Positions 55,200 to 63,762 of a stretch of DNA of 64,000 bases are shown piece by piece. The DNA is from Galbibacter sp. BG1 (lineage in GTDB: Bacteria > Bacteroidota > Bacteroidia > Flavobacteriales > Flavobacteriaceae): positions 1,364,501-1,428,500 of the forward strand of contig NZ_CP058364.1 of assembly GCF_013391805.1 (NCBI RefSeq), read 5' to 3'. Position 1 is the stretch's first letter, and each line of letters begins with the position of its first letter. The notes under the pieces are model-generated. The model saw nothing but the letters and a program-made list of their open reading frames with translations, ran no database searches and had not been told where the DNA came from. The position numbers and the translations under genes are program-made.

Positions 55200-55283
55200 A
55201 AAGGTTGGATATGGTTTCTAACTTTTAGAATATGAACTTTTAACCGCATCAATGGTTTCTGTTTTTGCGTTTACAATCGGTTT

Positions 55284-55379
55284 TCAAAATTCCCAAAATT
55301 TCTTTAGAGATTGAGTCACATTGCTCTTGAAGGCTATTGTAGTTAAGCTAAAAATTAAAATAAGAATAATTCGTTTCAT
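55284..55379 (-). pseudogene. Possible remnant of a secreted protein gene (31 codons)
   Basis: A short frame starts 17 bases after the M24 peptidase stop with a signal-peptide-like sequence (MKRIILILIFSLTTIAF) and ends after 31 codons. Possible peptide or decayed gene end; no similarity recognised. Confidence 0.2.
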
Positions 55380-55395
55380 TTTTGGAAAATTACAG

Positions 55396-56724
55396 TCAAT
55401 TACTAGGAATCAACAACAACTCCGTTTGCCTTTTGTTTACATATTCAAATCCGTTTTCGCCATAAAAACCGGCTTCCTCAAGCATTACTCTAATGTCCCT
55501 TTTCCATTCTTCAATATAGACTTTGGTGTTTAGTTCAATGGCATATACCGTATTTGTATAAAGGGGATAATCTCCATCGCATTCCACACCTTCTTGTGCA
55601 TCCCACATTCCAATAGTGGGGCCGGCAGAATGACCATAACTTCCCAATGGATGCGTGTATATGGAGGGGCGCAACCCTTCACTTTTTGCTTGCTGCAACG
55701 ACATTTTTAAAATTTCGTTTCCAGTTCGGCCTGTTTTAAAGTTATGGGTAAGAATATCCTGTAGCTTATTGCCTTTTTTCAAAGCATCAACTAGATATTT
55801 TGGTGCTTTGGTCTCATTTGGTTTTAAAACATATGCCAATTGTTGGCAATCGGTGTTAAGACGCAGATAAGTAATTCCAAAATCGCAGTGTACCAAATCC
55901 CCTGGTTGTATTATTTCATCGGCAGGTCTGTCTGAAAACGCGTATAAGTGACCCGATAAATCTTCAGAAGTTCGCTGTACGTCGACAGTGGGGTGAAACC
56001 AAGTTTCCAATCCGAGTTCGGTAACTTTTTGCCGCATCCACCATTCTACATCAGAGGCTGTAGTTTTACTAGGGGTAATCACTTTTTCAGAAAAAGCTTC
56101 TGCAATAATATCCTGAGTAATCGCTACCAATTGTCGGTAATATTTCATTTCAAGTGGAGTTCGCATTTCAATCCACCCCACTGCCAAATTTTCCGCAGAA
56201 ACAATACGAGACTTGTATTTTTTGGGTAAAACTTCCATAAATTCTTCATAATCGGTTTTTACCAAACCGTCGGCTATATTAAAATGAGTAGAATAATTGA
56301 GTCCGATTTTCTCTGGCTGAAACTTTTCTATTATTTCAACCAAGCGTTTCCACTGATCTGGTTGCTCTTCTTTATTCCAAGCAGAAACAATGTTTTCACC
56401 GAAATTATATCGTGCCACCGCCATTTTGTAAATAGTGTCTTTTTGTTTGTTACGGTAAAAAACAAGGATGGTGCGCCTTCTTGCATTAAGCCAAGTTGCC
56501 GGAAGCATGGTCTTTAAAACGGGGTCTTCGTTGTATTCCCTAGAAATAAGAATCCACATATCGATACCCGTGCGGTCCATTAAATTTGGGAGCACAGTTT
56601 TAAATCTTTCTTTTAAGATGCTATCAACCACGGTGGCGCGCTCTCTTTCGTTTAAAATGGATTGTGAGAAAAGGAAATTATAAGTAATGATTGCGATGAA
56701 CAAGAATAGGTATTTTATCTTCAT
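55396..56724 (-). CDS. Exported M24 metallopeptidase (Xaa-Pro aminopeptidase-like)
   Basis: 442 residues from ATG 56724 (MKIKYLFLF), which gives a clean signal peptide ending FLFSQ; an ATG at 56754 would put ten charged residues before it. N-terminal creatinase-like domain (~30-190), then the M24 pita-bread domain with D-F-G-I-T-Y (metal Asp), SYGHSAGPTIG (His), and a late V-Y-A-I-E-L-N Glu. Cleaves X-Pro peptides in the periplasm or outside. Fits with the exported prolyl oligopeptidase in the same window as peptide scavenging. Confidence 0.88.
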   Translation of the reverse strand: MKIKYLFLFIAIITYNFLFSQSILNERERATVVDSILKERFKTVLPNLMDRTGIDMWILISREYNEDPVLKTMLPATWLNARRRTILVFYRNKQKDTIYKMAVARYNFGENIVSAWNKEEQPDQWKRLVEIIEKFQPEKIGLNYSTHFNIADGLVKTDYEEFMEVLPKKYKSRIVSAENLAVGWIEMRTPLEMKYYRQLVAITQDIIAEAFSEKVITPSKTTASDVEWWMRQKVTELGLETWFHPTVDVQRTSEDLSGHLYAFSDRPADEIIQPGDLVHCDFGITYLRLNTDCQQLAYVLKPNETKAPKYLVDALKKGNKLQDILTHNFKTGRTGNEILKMSLQQAKSEGLRPSIYTHPLGSYGHSAGPTIGMWDAQEGVECDGDYPLYTNTVYAIELNTKVYIEEWKRDIRVMLEEAGFYGENGFEYVNKRQTELLLIPSN

Positions 56725-56839
56725 GGGATATGGATTATCGTTTTTGGCTATCACTCGTAAATTTAGAAAAACAATTGGGAATGTCTATTCCTTTAAAATA
56801 ACAAATACTTAGTATCTTGCTTTCCTAGAAAGAACCATC

Positions 56840-57511
56840 ATGTCTAAACTATACATTATACCCACGCCCATAGGCAATTTGGAAGATATTACCCTTCGGG
56901 CTATTAGAGTTTTAAAGGAAGTAGATCTTATTCTTGCTGAAGATACCCGTACCAGTGGAAAACTATTAAAGCATTTGGAGGTACAAACCCCGATGCAAAG
57001 TCACCATATGCATAACGAACATAAGACAGTGGATGCCATATGCGATAGAATTTTGTCGGGTACTAGAGTGGCACTTATAAGTGATGCCGGGACACCAGCA
57101 ATTTCCGATCCCGGATTTTTGCTTACGCGTGCTTGTATTGAAAAGGGAATCGAGGTAGATTGTCTTCCTGGCGCAACTGCATTCGTCCCGGCTTTGGTGA
57201 ATAGCGGACTCCCAAACGATAAATTTGTGTTTGAAGGGTTTTTACCTGTTAAGAAAGGGAGACAAACACGATTTAAATTTTTGGCGGAAGAATCCCGTAC
57301 GATGATTTTTTATGAATCTCCTCATAAAATCTTGAAAACCCTTGGCGATTTTGCTACTTATTTTGGGGAAGACAGGAACGTTTCCGTTTCGCGGGAAATT
57401 ACCAAATTGCACGAAGAAACAGTTCGTGGAACGGTTTCAGAAGTAATAGCTCATTTTGAAAATAAACCGCCCAAAGGAGAAATCGTGGTGGTGGTGGAAG
57501 GTAAAAAATGA
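56840..57511 (+). CDS. rsmI: 16S rRNA (cytidine(1402)-2'-O)-methyltransferase
   Basis: 223 residues. IIPTPIGNLEDITLRAI, AEDTRTSGKLL, SDAGTPAISDPG and LPGATAFVPAL match the RsmI/YraL tetrapyrrole-methylase fold. It lacks the extra C-terminal domain of the ~285-residue E. coli protein, as is common in Bacteroidota. It 2'-O-methylates C1402 of 16S rRNA. Its stop overlaps the next start (ATGA). Confidence 0.95.
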   Translation: MSKLYIIPTPIGNLEDITLRAIRVLKEVDLILAEDTRTSGKLLKHLEVQTPMQSHHMHNEHKTVDAICDRILSGTRVALISDAGTPAISDPGFLLTRACIEKGIEVDCLPGATAFVPALVNSGLPNDKFVFEGFLPVKKGRQTRFKFLAEESRTMIFYESPHKILKTLGDFATYFGEDRNVSVSREITKLHEETVRGTVSEVIAHFENKPPKGEIVVVVEGKK

Positions 57512-58080
57512 AAAAACTCCTTAAAGAAATAAGTAATTGCGAAATCTGTAAGGACTTTCTGCCTTTAGGGCCCAACCCCATTCTACGAGCAACCGTAAGC
57601 TCTAAAATTTTAATTGTAAGTCAGGCGCCCGGTCAAAAGGCCCATCTTAGCAGTAAGGATTTTGATGACCCCAGTGGAAAAAGGCTCCGGGAATGGTTGG
57701 GAGTTTCCGAAGAAACTTTTTATAACTCTAATAATATCGCTATCCTGCCTATGGGATTTTGCTATCCCGGAAAAGGCAAAACAGGAGATCTGCCGCCGCG
57801 ACCAGAATGTAGGCCGCAATGGCACCACCAGGTTTTACACAAATTACAATCAGTAGAGCTTACCATTTTGGTTGGGCAATATGCACAGAAAACCTATTTG
57901 AAGCAGAATTTTCGCAAAAACCTTACAGAAACCGTAAAAAATTACCACCGGTTTTTGCCCACTATTTTCCCGATTCCGCATCCATCACCAACTAATCGCT
58001 TTTGGCTTGCTAAAAACAAATGGTTTGAAAGCGAAGTAATTTCCGTACTTCAACAGAGGGTTCAAGAGGTTTTGAAGTAA
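57508..58080 (+). CDS. Uracil-DNA glycosylase superfamily protein
   Basis: 190 residues. An N-terminal CEIC pair, then the glycosylase-like core: VSQAPGQKAHLSSKDFDDPSGKRLREW (motif 1), PMGFCYPGKGK, L-V-G-Q-Y-A, and HPSPTNRFWLAKNKWF (motif 2 with the catalytic-region His-Pro-Ser). It may remove uracil or another damaged base; family members in Bacteroidota are not well characterised. Translationally coupled to rsmI by a 4-base overlap. Confidence 0.88.
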   Translation: MKKLLKEISNCEICKDFLPLGPNPILRATVSSKILIVSQAPGQKAHLSSKDFDDPSGKRLREWLGVSEETFYNSNNIAILPMGFCYPGKGKTGDLPPRPECRPQWHHQVLHKLQSVELTILVGQYAQKTYLKQNFRKNLTETVKNYHRFLPTIFPIPHPSPTNRFWLAKNKWFESEVISVLQQRVQEVLK

Positions 58081-58119
58081 GCAAAGTTGCAAAACCGATA
58101 TTTTCCAAAGAAGAATTGC

Positions 58120-58127
58120 TATTTTTG
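58120..58127 (+). promoter_or_regulatory. -7 promoter element for the OsmC gene
   Basis: TATTTTTG matches TAnnTTTG exactly, 25 bases before the ATG at 58153. Confidence 0.45.
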
Positions 58128-58152
58128 AACTTCATTTTTAAATTCAACAATC

Positions 58153-58578
58153 ATGGGGACTACCAATACAGTTATTACCACCTGGAAGCAAAACATGCAA
58201 TTTCATTCCACCAATCCTGCTGGAGATCTGTTAATCGATGCGAGTCCGGATGACGGCGGAAATGGTGATGGTTTAAGGCCAAAAGCTTTAATGCTTTCTG
58301 CCTTGGCGGGATGTTCTGGGTTGGATGTAGCGCAAATGATTAAGAAAATGAAATTGGAGGTAAAAGATGTTAGGATAGATATTCATGCAGAACTAACGGA
58401 TGAGCACCCGAAGTATTATCATAAAGTTAAGGTGGAATATCATTTTTATGGTAGCGATTTGGCAGAAAAGAAATTGCAACGCGCTGTAGATCTTTCCATA
58501 GATAAATATTGTGGTGTTATGGAAATGTTCCGCAAGTTTGCAGAAATGGAAATTGAAACCATTTTTCACAATTCCTAA
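58153..58578 (+). CDS. OsmC family protein
   Basis: 141 residues. The family redox cysteine lies in MLSALAGCSGLDVAQMIKKMK; a second cysteine is in DKYCGVMEMFRKFAE. Matches OsmC/Ohr-type thiol peroxidases that detoxify organic hydroperoxides using two cysteines. It is 14 bases before recJ. Confidence 0.9.
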   Translation: MGTTNTVITTWKQNMQFHSTNPAGDLLIDASPDDGGNGDGLRPKALMLSALAGCSGLDVAQMIKKMKLEVKDVRIDIHAELTDEHPKYYHKVKVEYHFYGSDLAEKKLQRAVDLSIDKYCGVMEMFRKFAEMEIETIFHNS

Positions 58579-58592
58579 AACAGCCGTTTTAA

Positions 58593-60281
58593 ATGACCCG
58601 TTGGACCGTAAAAGCAGTACCCGAAAAGCAAGAAATAGAAGGGCTATCCCAAACTTTGGGAGTAGACCACACTATTGCCACATTACTTTTACAACGCGGA
58701 ATTTCTACCTATGGAGAAGCAAAAAAATTCTTCCGTCCATCTTTAGACGATATTCACGACCCTTTTCTTATGAAAGATATGGATAAGGCGGTGGCGAGAA
58801 TTGAAAAAGCTATTGCTGAAGGTGAAAATATACTGGTATACGGCGATTACGATGTAGATGGTACCACAGCGGTTTCTTTGATGTATTCTTATATATTGGA
58901 AAGCTATCCTAATGTGGCAACATATATTCCAGATCGATACAACGAAGGGTACGGAGTATCTTACCAAGGCATCGATTTTGCAGACGATAATGGTTTTACC
59001 CTCATAATTGCGCTCGATTGTGGTATAAAAGCGGTGGAAAAGGTTGCATATGCCAAGGAAAAGGGAATCGATTTTATTATTTGCGATCACCACAGGCCCG
59101 GGGATGTAATTCCTAACGCCATAGCAGTGCTCGATCCTAAACAAGAAGACTGTGATTATCCATACGACGAACTTTGCGGATGCGGTGTTGGTTTTAAGTT
59201 AATACAGGCTTTGGGGTCTCGAAGAGGGGAAACTATTTTAGATCTGGTGCCCTATCTAGATTTGGTGGCCACGGCTATTGGGGCAGATATCGTTCCCATT
59301 ACCGGCGAAAACCGTGTTTTGGCATATTTTGGTTTAAGAGTAATCAACCAAAATCCACGGCCAGGAATAAAAGCTATTACAAAGCAATTAAAAAAAGAGC
59401 TTTCCATTACCGATGTGGTTTTTGTGGTGGCCCCACGAATAAATGCGGCTGGAAGAATGAAACACGGTTTGCATGCCGTACAGTTGCTTACGGAAAAAGA
59501 TTTCCATACGGCCATTCTTTTTGCTGAAGAAATTGAAGACTTCAATGTGAATAGAAAGACCTTAGATCAACAAATTACTCAGGAGGCCTTGCTTCAAATT
59601 GAAGAAAATAGGGAAGAAACTAATTTTACATCGGTTGTTTACAATGAGGCATGGCATAAAGGAGTCATTGGTATTGTGGCCTCTCGTTTAACCGAGACCT
59701 ATTACCGCCCCACCTTGGTTTTCACCAAAAGTGGTGAAAAATTGGCAGCTTCTGCAAGGTCGGTAAAGGGTTTTGATGTTTACAATGCCATTGAAGCCTG
59801 CGAAGACTGTTTAGAACAGTTTGGCGGACATAAATATGCTGCAGGGCTTACCTTAAAGCCCGAACAATACGCTTCCTTTAAAGCTAAATTCGAAAAAACG
59901 GTCGCAGAAACCATCGATAAAAAATTATTGACTCCAGAAATTGCTGTCGATTTGGAAATTGATCTGAGAGATATTTCTCCAAAATTCTACCGCATTCTCA
60001 AGCAGTTTGCCCCGTTTGGCCCTGGTAACCTCTCTCCAGTTTTTTTAACACAAGGATTAAAAGATAATGGCTATGCGAAATGTGTGGGGCAGGACGACAA
60101 ACATTTAAAAGTTGCTGTGTCTCAAAATGGCAGTTTGGTGTTTGGTGGCATTGGCTTTAATTTGGGAGAAAAACTTTCTGTTATTAAAAGCCAACCTTCA
60201 TTCTCGGCAGTCTTCAACCTCGATGAAAATGAATGGAACGGTAATGTAACCCTTCAATTAAGGTTAAAAGATATTAAATAG
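58593..60281 (+). CDS. recJ: Single-stranded-DNA-specific exonuclease RecJ
   Basis: 562 residues. DHH motifs: YGDYDVDGTT, ALDCGIK, ICDHHRPGD, and FGGHKYAAGLT (DHHA1 region), followed by an OB-like C-terminal domain (~450-560). It degrades single-stranded DNA 5' to 3' in recombination and mismatch repair. Transcribed with the OsmC gene. No obvious terminator follows in the ~200-base gap before msrB. Confidence 0.97.
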   Translation: MTRWTVKAVPEKQEIEGLSQTLGVDHTIATLLLQRGISTYGEAKKFFRPSLDDIHDPFLMKDMDKAVARIEKAIAEGENILVYGDYDVDGTTAVSLMYSYILESYPNVATYIPDRYNEGYGVSYQGIDFADDNGFTLIIALDCGIKAVEKVAYAKEKGIDFIICDHHRPGDVIPNAIAVLDPKQEDCDYPYDELCGCGVGFKLIQALGSRRGETILDLVPYLDLVATAIGADIVPITGENRVLAYFGLRVINQNPRPGIKAITKQLKKELSITDVVFVVAPRINAAGRMKHGLHAVQLLTEKDFHTAILFAEEIEDFNVNRKTLDQQITQEALLQIEENREETNFTSVVYNEAWHKGVIGIVASRLTETYYRPTLVFTKSGEKLAASARSVKGFDVYNAIEACEDCLEQFGGHKYAAGLTLKPEQYASFKAKFEKTVAETIDKKLLTPEIAVDLEIDLRDISPKFYRILKQFAPFGPGNLSPVFLTQGLKDNGYAKCVGQDDKHLKVAVSQNGSLVFGGIGFNLGEKLSVIKSQPSFSAVFNLDENEWNGNVTLQLRLKDIK

Positions 60282-60507
60282 CATTCTAGAATTACAAATG
60301 CTCTTTATAGTATTGCCAACATTATATTTTTAATGTGGTTTCTCCTTTAAAACCTAAGCAGAATTATTCAGTTGAAAATTAGATAGCAACACTGGTTGGT
60401 GGAAAATACACTATTTGTAAGGAATTAAGGAAAAAAGCGTCTATAATAGTTCTAGTTATCTTAAATTTAGGATTGCTATTTTGAATCTAAAAAAGAAAGA
60501 ATTGAGT

Positions 60508-60966
60508 ATGCTAACATGGAAAGATATTATAAGTTTTTCGGTAAAAGGAAATCCATCCCCCGATAGAAGGGTGGAGAAAACCGAAGCCGAATGGAAAGAG
60601 CTCCTCACTCCCGAGCAATATAGAATTACCCGTTTGAAAGGTACAGAAATGGCACATTCGGGCGACCTTTGCTCCATTTACGATGCGGGGCAGTACAATT
60701 GTGTTTGTTGCAACACACCGTTGTTCGATTCTACCATAAAGTATAATTCGAGTTCGGGTTGGCCAAGCTTTACCCAACCCATAAAAGAGAACGCTATTAA
60801 GTATGAAAAAGATAGTTCTTTTGGGATGGTGCGTGTAGAGGTAATGTGCAACACTTGCGATGCACATTTGGGGCATGTATTTCCCGATGGGCCAGAACCA
60901 AGCGGACTGAGATATTGTGTGAATTCTGAATCTATAAAATTGGAAAGAAAAGAAAATGACAACTAA
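60508..60966 (+). CDS. msrB: Peptide-methionine (R)-S-oxide reductase
   Basis: 152 residues from ATG 60508 (MLTWKDII); a TTG at 60481 is possible but adds nothing recognisable. Zinc cysteines in CVCCNTPL and MCNTCDAHLGHVF; catalytic Cys in LRYCVNSESIKL; GWPSF and the PDGPEPSG motif are present. It reduces R-methionine sulfoxide in proteins. Its end overlaps msrA by 11 bases. Confidence 0.96.
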   Translation: MLTWKDIISFSVKGNPSPDRRVEKTEAEWKELLTPEQYRITRLKGTEMAHSGDLCSIYDAGQYNCVCCNTPLFDSTIKYNSSSGWPSFTQPIKENAIKYEKDSSFGMVRVEVMCNTCDAHLGHVFPDGPEPSGLRYCVNSESIKLERKENDN

Positions 60967-61510
60967 TAAACATGAATTGGCAACTTTTGGTGGTGGCTGT
61001 TTCTGGTGTACCGAAGCAGTTTTTCAAGAAATTGCTGGGGTAGAAAAAGTGGTGTCTGGTTATACCGGAGGTAATGTTCCTGGTAGGCCAACATACAGAG
61101 AAATATGTTCAGGTCTTACGGGACATGCAGAAGTGGTTCAAGTTACATTTAATTCGCAAATTGTTACTTATGAAGATTTGTTGGTAATTTTTATGACAAG
61201 TCATGATCCAACAACACTAAACCGTCAAGGTGCCGATGTTGGGACACAGTATCGATCGGTTATTTACTACCACAATGAAACGCAGAAAGAAGTTGCGGAA
61301 GAAGTAGTGAAGCAAATGGGATCCTATTTTAGCGATCCAATAGTAACTGAAATTAGTCCGTTGGGCACCTTTTACGATGCTGAAGAGTATCATCAAGATT
61401 ACTATAAAAACAACAAACAACAAGGGTATTGTACTGTGGTTATCGAACCAAAACTGACCAAACTCCGTAAAATGTATGCCGATAAATTGAAAAAATCGGT
61501 ATCTGAATAA
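60956..61510 (+). CDS. msrA: Peptide-methionine (S)-S-oxide reductase
   Basis: 184 residues. Catalytic motif GGGCFWCTEAVFQ, GYTGGNV, and EYHQDYYKNNKQQGYC with the resolving Cys region. It reduces S-methionine sulfoxide, complementing MsrB. Genes overlap by 11 bases and appear co-transcribed with selO 12 bases downstream. Confidence 0.97.
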   Translation: MTTNKHELATFGGGCFWCTEAVFQEIAGVEKVVSGYTGGNVPGRPTYREICSGLTGHAEVVQVTFNSQIVTYEDLLVIFMTSHDPTTLNRQGADVGTQYRSVIYYHNETQKEVAEEVVKQMGSYFSDPIVTEISPLGTFYDAEEYHQDYYKNNKQQGYCTVVIEPKLTKLRKMYADKLKKSVSE

Positions 61511-61522
61511 GAAATATAAAAT

Positions 61523-63094
61523 TTGACAGAATTAAAACTAGACATACAGGATACGTTTTCTAAGGAACTGCCAGGGGATCCCATTATGGAGAACTCTAGA
61601 AGGCAGGTAAAAGATGCATTTTATTCGTTTGTAACTCCAAAGAAAACTTCGGATCCTAAATTATTGCACGTTTCCGATGAAATGCTAAGGGAAATTGGAT
61701 TTCCAAAAGGAGCCGAAAATACAAAGGAGTTTTTAAATGTTTTCTCTGGTAACGAAGTTTTAAGCAATTCCAATCCCTATGCCATGTGTTATGGCGGTCA
61801 TCAGTTTGGTAATTGGGCTGGACAACTGGGGGATGGTAGAGCCATCAACCTAGGGGAAGTGGTTCACGAAAACAAACGCTGGACTCTACAATTAAAAGGA
61901 GCTGGGGAAACACCTTATTCAAGATCTGCAGATGGATTGGCAGTTTTGCGCTCTTCCATAAGGGAATATTTGTGTAGTGAAGCCATGTACCATTTGGGAA
62001 TTCCCACTACACGTGCCTTATCATTAGCGTTAACTGGCGATGAGGTATTGAGGGATGTTATGTATAATGGTAATCCAGCCTATGAAAAAGGAGCTGTGGT
62101 TTGCCGAGTGGCGCCTTCGTTTATACGTTTTGGTAATTTTGAAATTTTTGCTGCCCGAGGAGATCATGATAATCTTAAAAAATTGGCAGACTATACCATT
62201 AAGTATTTTTATAAGCACTTGGGTGTACCTTCCAAAGAAACCTATATTAAATTCTTCCAGGAAGTCGCTACTAAAACTTTAGAAACCATAATTCATTGGC
62301 AAAGGGTTGGGTTCGTGCATGGAGTTTTAAACACAGATAACATGTCCATTCTTGGTTTAACCATAGATTATGGGCCTTATGGATGGTTAGAGGGGTTCGA
62401 TTTTAGTTGGACGCCCAATACTACGGATGCCAGTAATAGAAGATATCGATTTGGTAACCAACCAAATGTTGGCTTATGGAATTTATACCAATTGGCCAAT
62501 GCATTGTATCCTTTGACAAATGAAGCCGAACCTTTAGAGCGTATTTTAGAAAATTATAAAACTGAATTTGAAAAGCAATCCCTAAACATGATGCGGGGCA
62601 AATTAGGTTTAGCTGAAAAAATCGAGGGAGACGAAGCCTTAATTTTAAAATTAGAGGAAAATTTAGAGCTTTCTGAAACCGATATGACGATATTTTTTAG
62701 AAATTTAAGTAAATTTACTATGGAAAATCCGGAAAAAGGACTTTCTTTAGTGAATCAAGCGTTTTATGAACCCGAAACGATTACAGGTAAAATTGAAGAA
62801 AAATGGTCGTCTTGGATTTATGATTATGCAGAAAGATTGAGAGCTGAAGAACTAACCAATAGCGAACGATCTAAAAGAATGAATACAGTAAACCCCAAAT
62901 ATGTATTAAGAAATTATATGGCTCAAATGGTTATTGATGAAGCCGATAAAGGCAATTATTCGTTGATAAATGAGTTATATATGTTATTAAAACAACCGTA
63001 TGATGAACAACCGAATTTTGAAAAATGGTATGCCAAACGCCCAGAATGGGCACGCCATAAAGTGGGTTGTTCTATGCTGTCGTGTAGTTCTTAA
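61523..63094 (+). CDS. selO: Protein adenylyltransferase SelO
   Basis: 523 residues, starting with TTG at 61523, chosen because the DTFSKELPGD stretch is a family-like N-terminus; ATG 61586 would truncate it. GDGRAINLGE, QLKGAGETPYSR, and the catalytic NTDNMSILGLTIDYGPYG are intact pseudokinase features. The C-terminus ends GCSMLSCSS, with redox cysteines as in other bacterial SelO. Known: SelO AMPylates redox proteins and responds to oxidative stress. Directly follows msrB-msrA, supporting an oxidative-stress unit. Confidence 0.94.
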   Translation: MTELKLDIQDTFSKELPGDPIMENSRRQVKDAFYSFVTPKKTSDPKLLHVSDEMLREIGFPKGAENTKEFLNVFSGNEVLSNSNPYAMCYGGHQFGNWAGQLGDGRAINLGEVVHENKRWTLQLKGAGETPYSRSADGLAVLRSSIREYLCSEAMYHLGIPTTRALSLALTGDEVLRDVMYNGNPAYEKGAVVCRVAPSFIRFGNFEIFAARGDHDNLKKLADYTIKYFYKHLGVPSKETYIKFFQEVATKTLETIIHWQRVGFVHGVLNTDNMSILGLTIDYGPYGWLEGFDFSWTPNTTDASNRRYRFGNQPNVGLWNLYQLANALYPLTNEAEPLERILENYKTEFEKQSLNMMRGKLGLAEKIEGDEALILKLEENLELSETDMTIFFRNLSKFTMENPEKGLSLVNQAFYEPETITGKIEEKWSSWIYDYAERLRAEELTNSERSKRMNTVNPKYVLRNYMAQMVIDEADKGNYSLINELYMLLKQPYDEQPNFEKWYAKRPEWARHKVGCSMLSCSS

Positions 63095-63109
63095 CCAAAT
63101 CTTTAAAAT

Positions 63110-63511
63110 ATGAAAGCAACGGTATTGACAATTATTTTGATAGTCTTAACCAGTGTATATGCAACGGCGCAGGAAGGCAGTGAATGGGTAGAAAAAGTGT
63201 ATTCCATTAAAGGGAATTGGTCTATTGTGGAGAACGATGGTAAATTCATGTTTAGGCTTGGAAGTAATTTTAACACACTGCCAGGTCCAGAATTAAAATT
63301 ATACCTTTCTCCAAAGGGCATACACGAAATAAACGAAAGGGATGCTGTGCACCAGCAGGGCGGACTCTTAATTGCAGAATTGCAATCGAACAAAGGAAGA
63401 CAGGAATACCCTTTTCCTGAAGGCACTAATCTAGCCGACTTCAAATCCTTGGTCATTCACTGCGAGAAATTCTCCGTAGTTTGGGGGGGTATCGATTTAA
63501 GCAAAGAATGA
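63110..63511 (+). CDS. Secreted DM13 domain protein
   Basis: 133 residues with a signal peptide (~1-20, YATAQ). The mature protein is a DM13 domain: I-K-G-N-W-S-I-V, then GPELKLYLSPKG, a Q-E-Y-P-F-P-E-G-T-N-L-A-D-F stretch and V-I-H-C-E-K-F-S-V-V-W-G (conserved Cys). DM13 is thought to be a redox or electron-transfer domain. Its last base overlaps the next start (ATGA). Confidence 0.85.
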   Translation: MKATVLTIILIVLTSVYATAQEGSEWVEKVYSIKGNWSIVENDGKFMFRLGSNFNTLPGPELKLYLSPKGIHEINERDAVHQQGGLLIAELQSNKGRQEYPFPEGTNLADFKSLVIHCEKFSVVWGGIDLSKE

Positions 63512-63762
63512 TTTCAGAAAAAATTAAAAACATACCCTTAGGATACTCAGAAGTAGTATATCAAAATAAAAAATACGGCATCTCCAGATCTGACTTTAAT
63601 TCCGGGAAAAGCATTAAAATATTTGCCAAAGAGTTGGGAGGTAACGACTTTATTAGTTTAAACTTCTACGAAACCAATAATGGGGAAATTTTAAAACCTT
63701 GTGAAATGCCCGAGGAAAAAGTAATTCATTTTTTAAATAATTTTAAAAATATATCAAGATGA
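63508..63762 (+). CDS. Small cytosolic protein, unknown
   Basis: 84 residues from ATG 63508; a longer reading would start inside the DM13 gene. Reads MISEKIKNIPLGYSEVVYQNKKYGISRSDF, with a central G-G-N-D-F-I-S-L-N-F-Y-E motif and a late P-C-E-M. No family recognised, though proteins like this accompany DUF427 genes. Overlaps its neighbours by ATGA at both ends, so it belongs to the redox operon. Confidence 0.72.
   Translation: MISEKIKNIPLGYSEVVYQNKKYGISRSDFNSGKSIKIFAKELGGNDFISLNFYETNNGEILKPCEMPEEKVIHFLNNFKNISR

Noticed and set aside
55200-55395. Regulatory element next to the M24 peptidase
   Set aside because: Only a short signal-peptide-like frame is visible, with no stable hairpin or promoter match.
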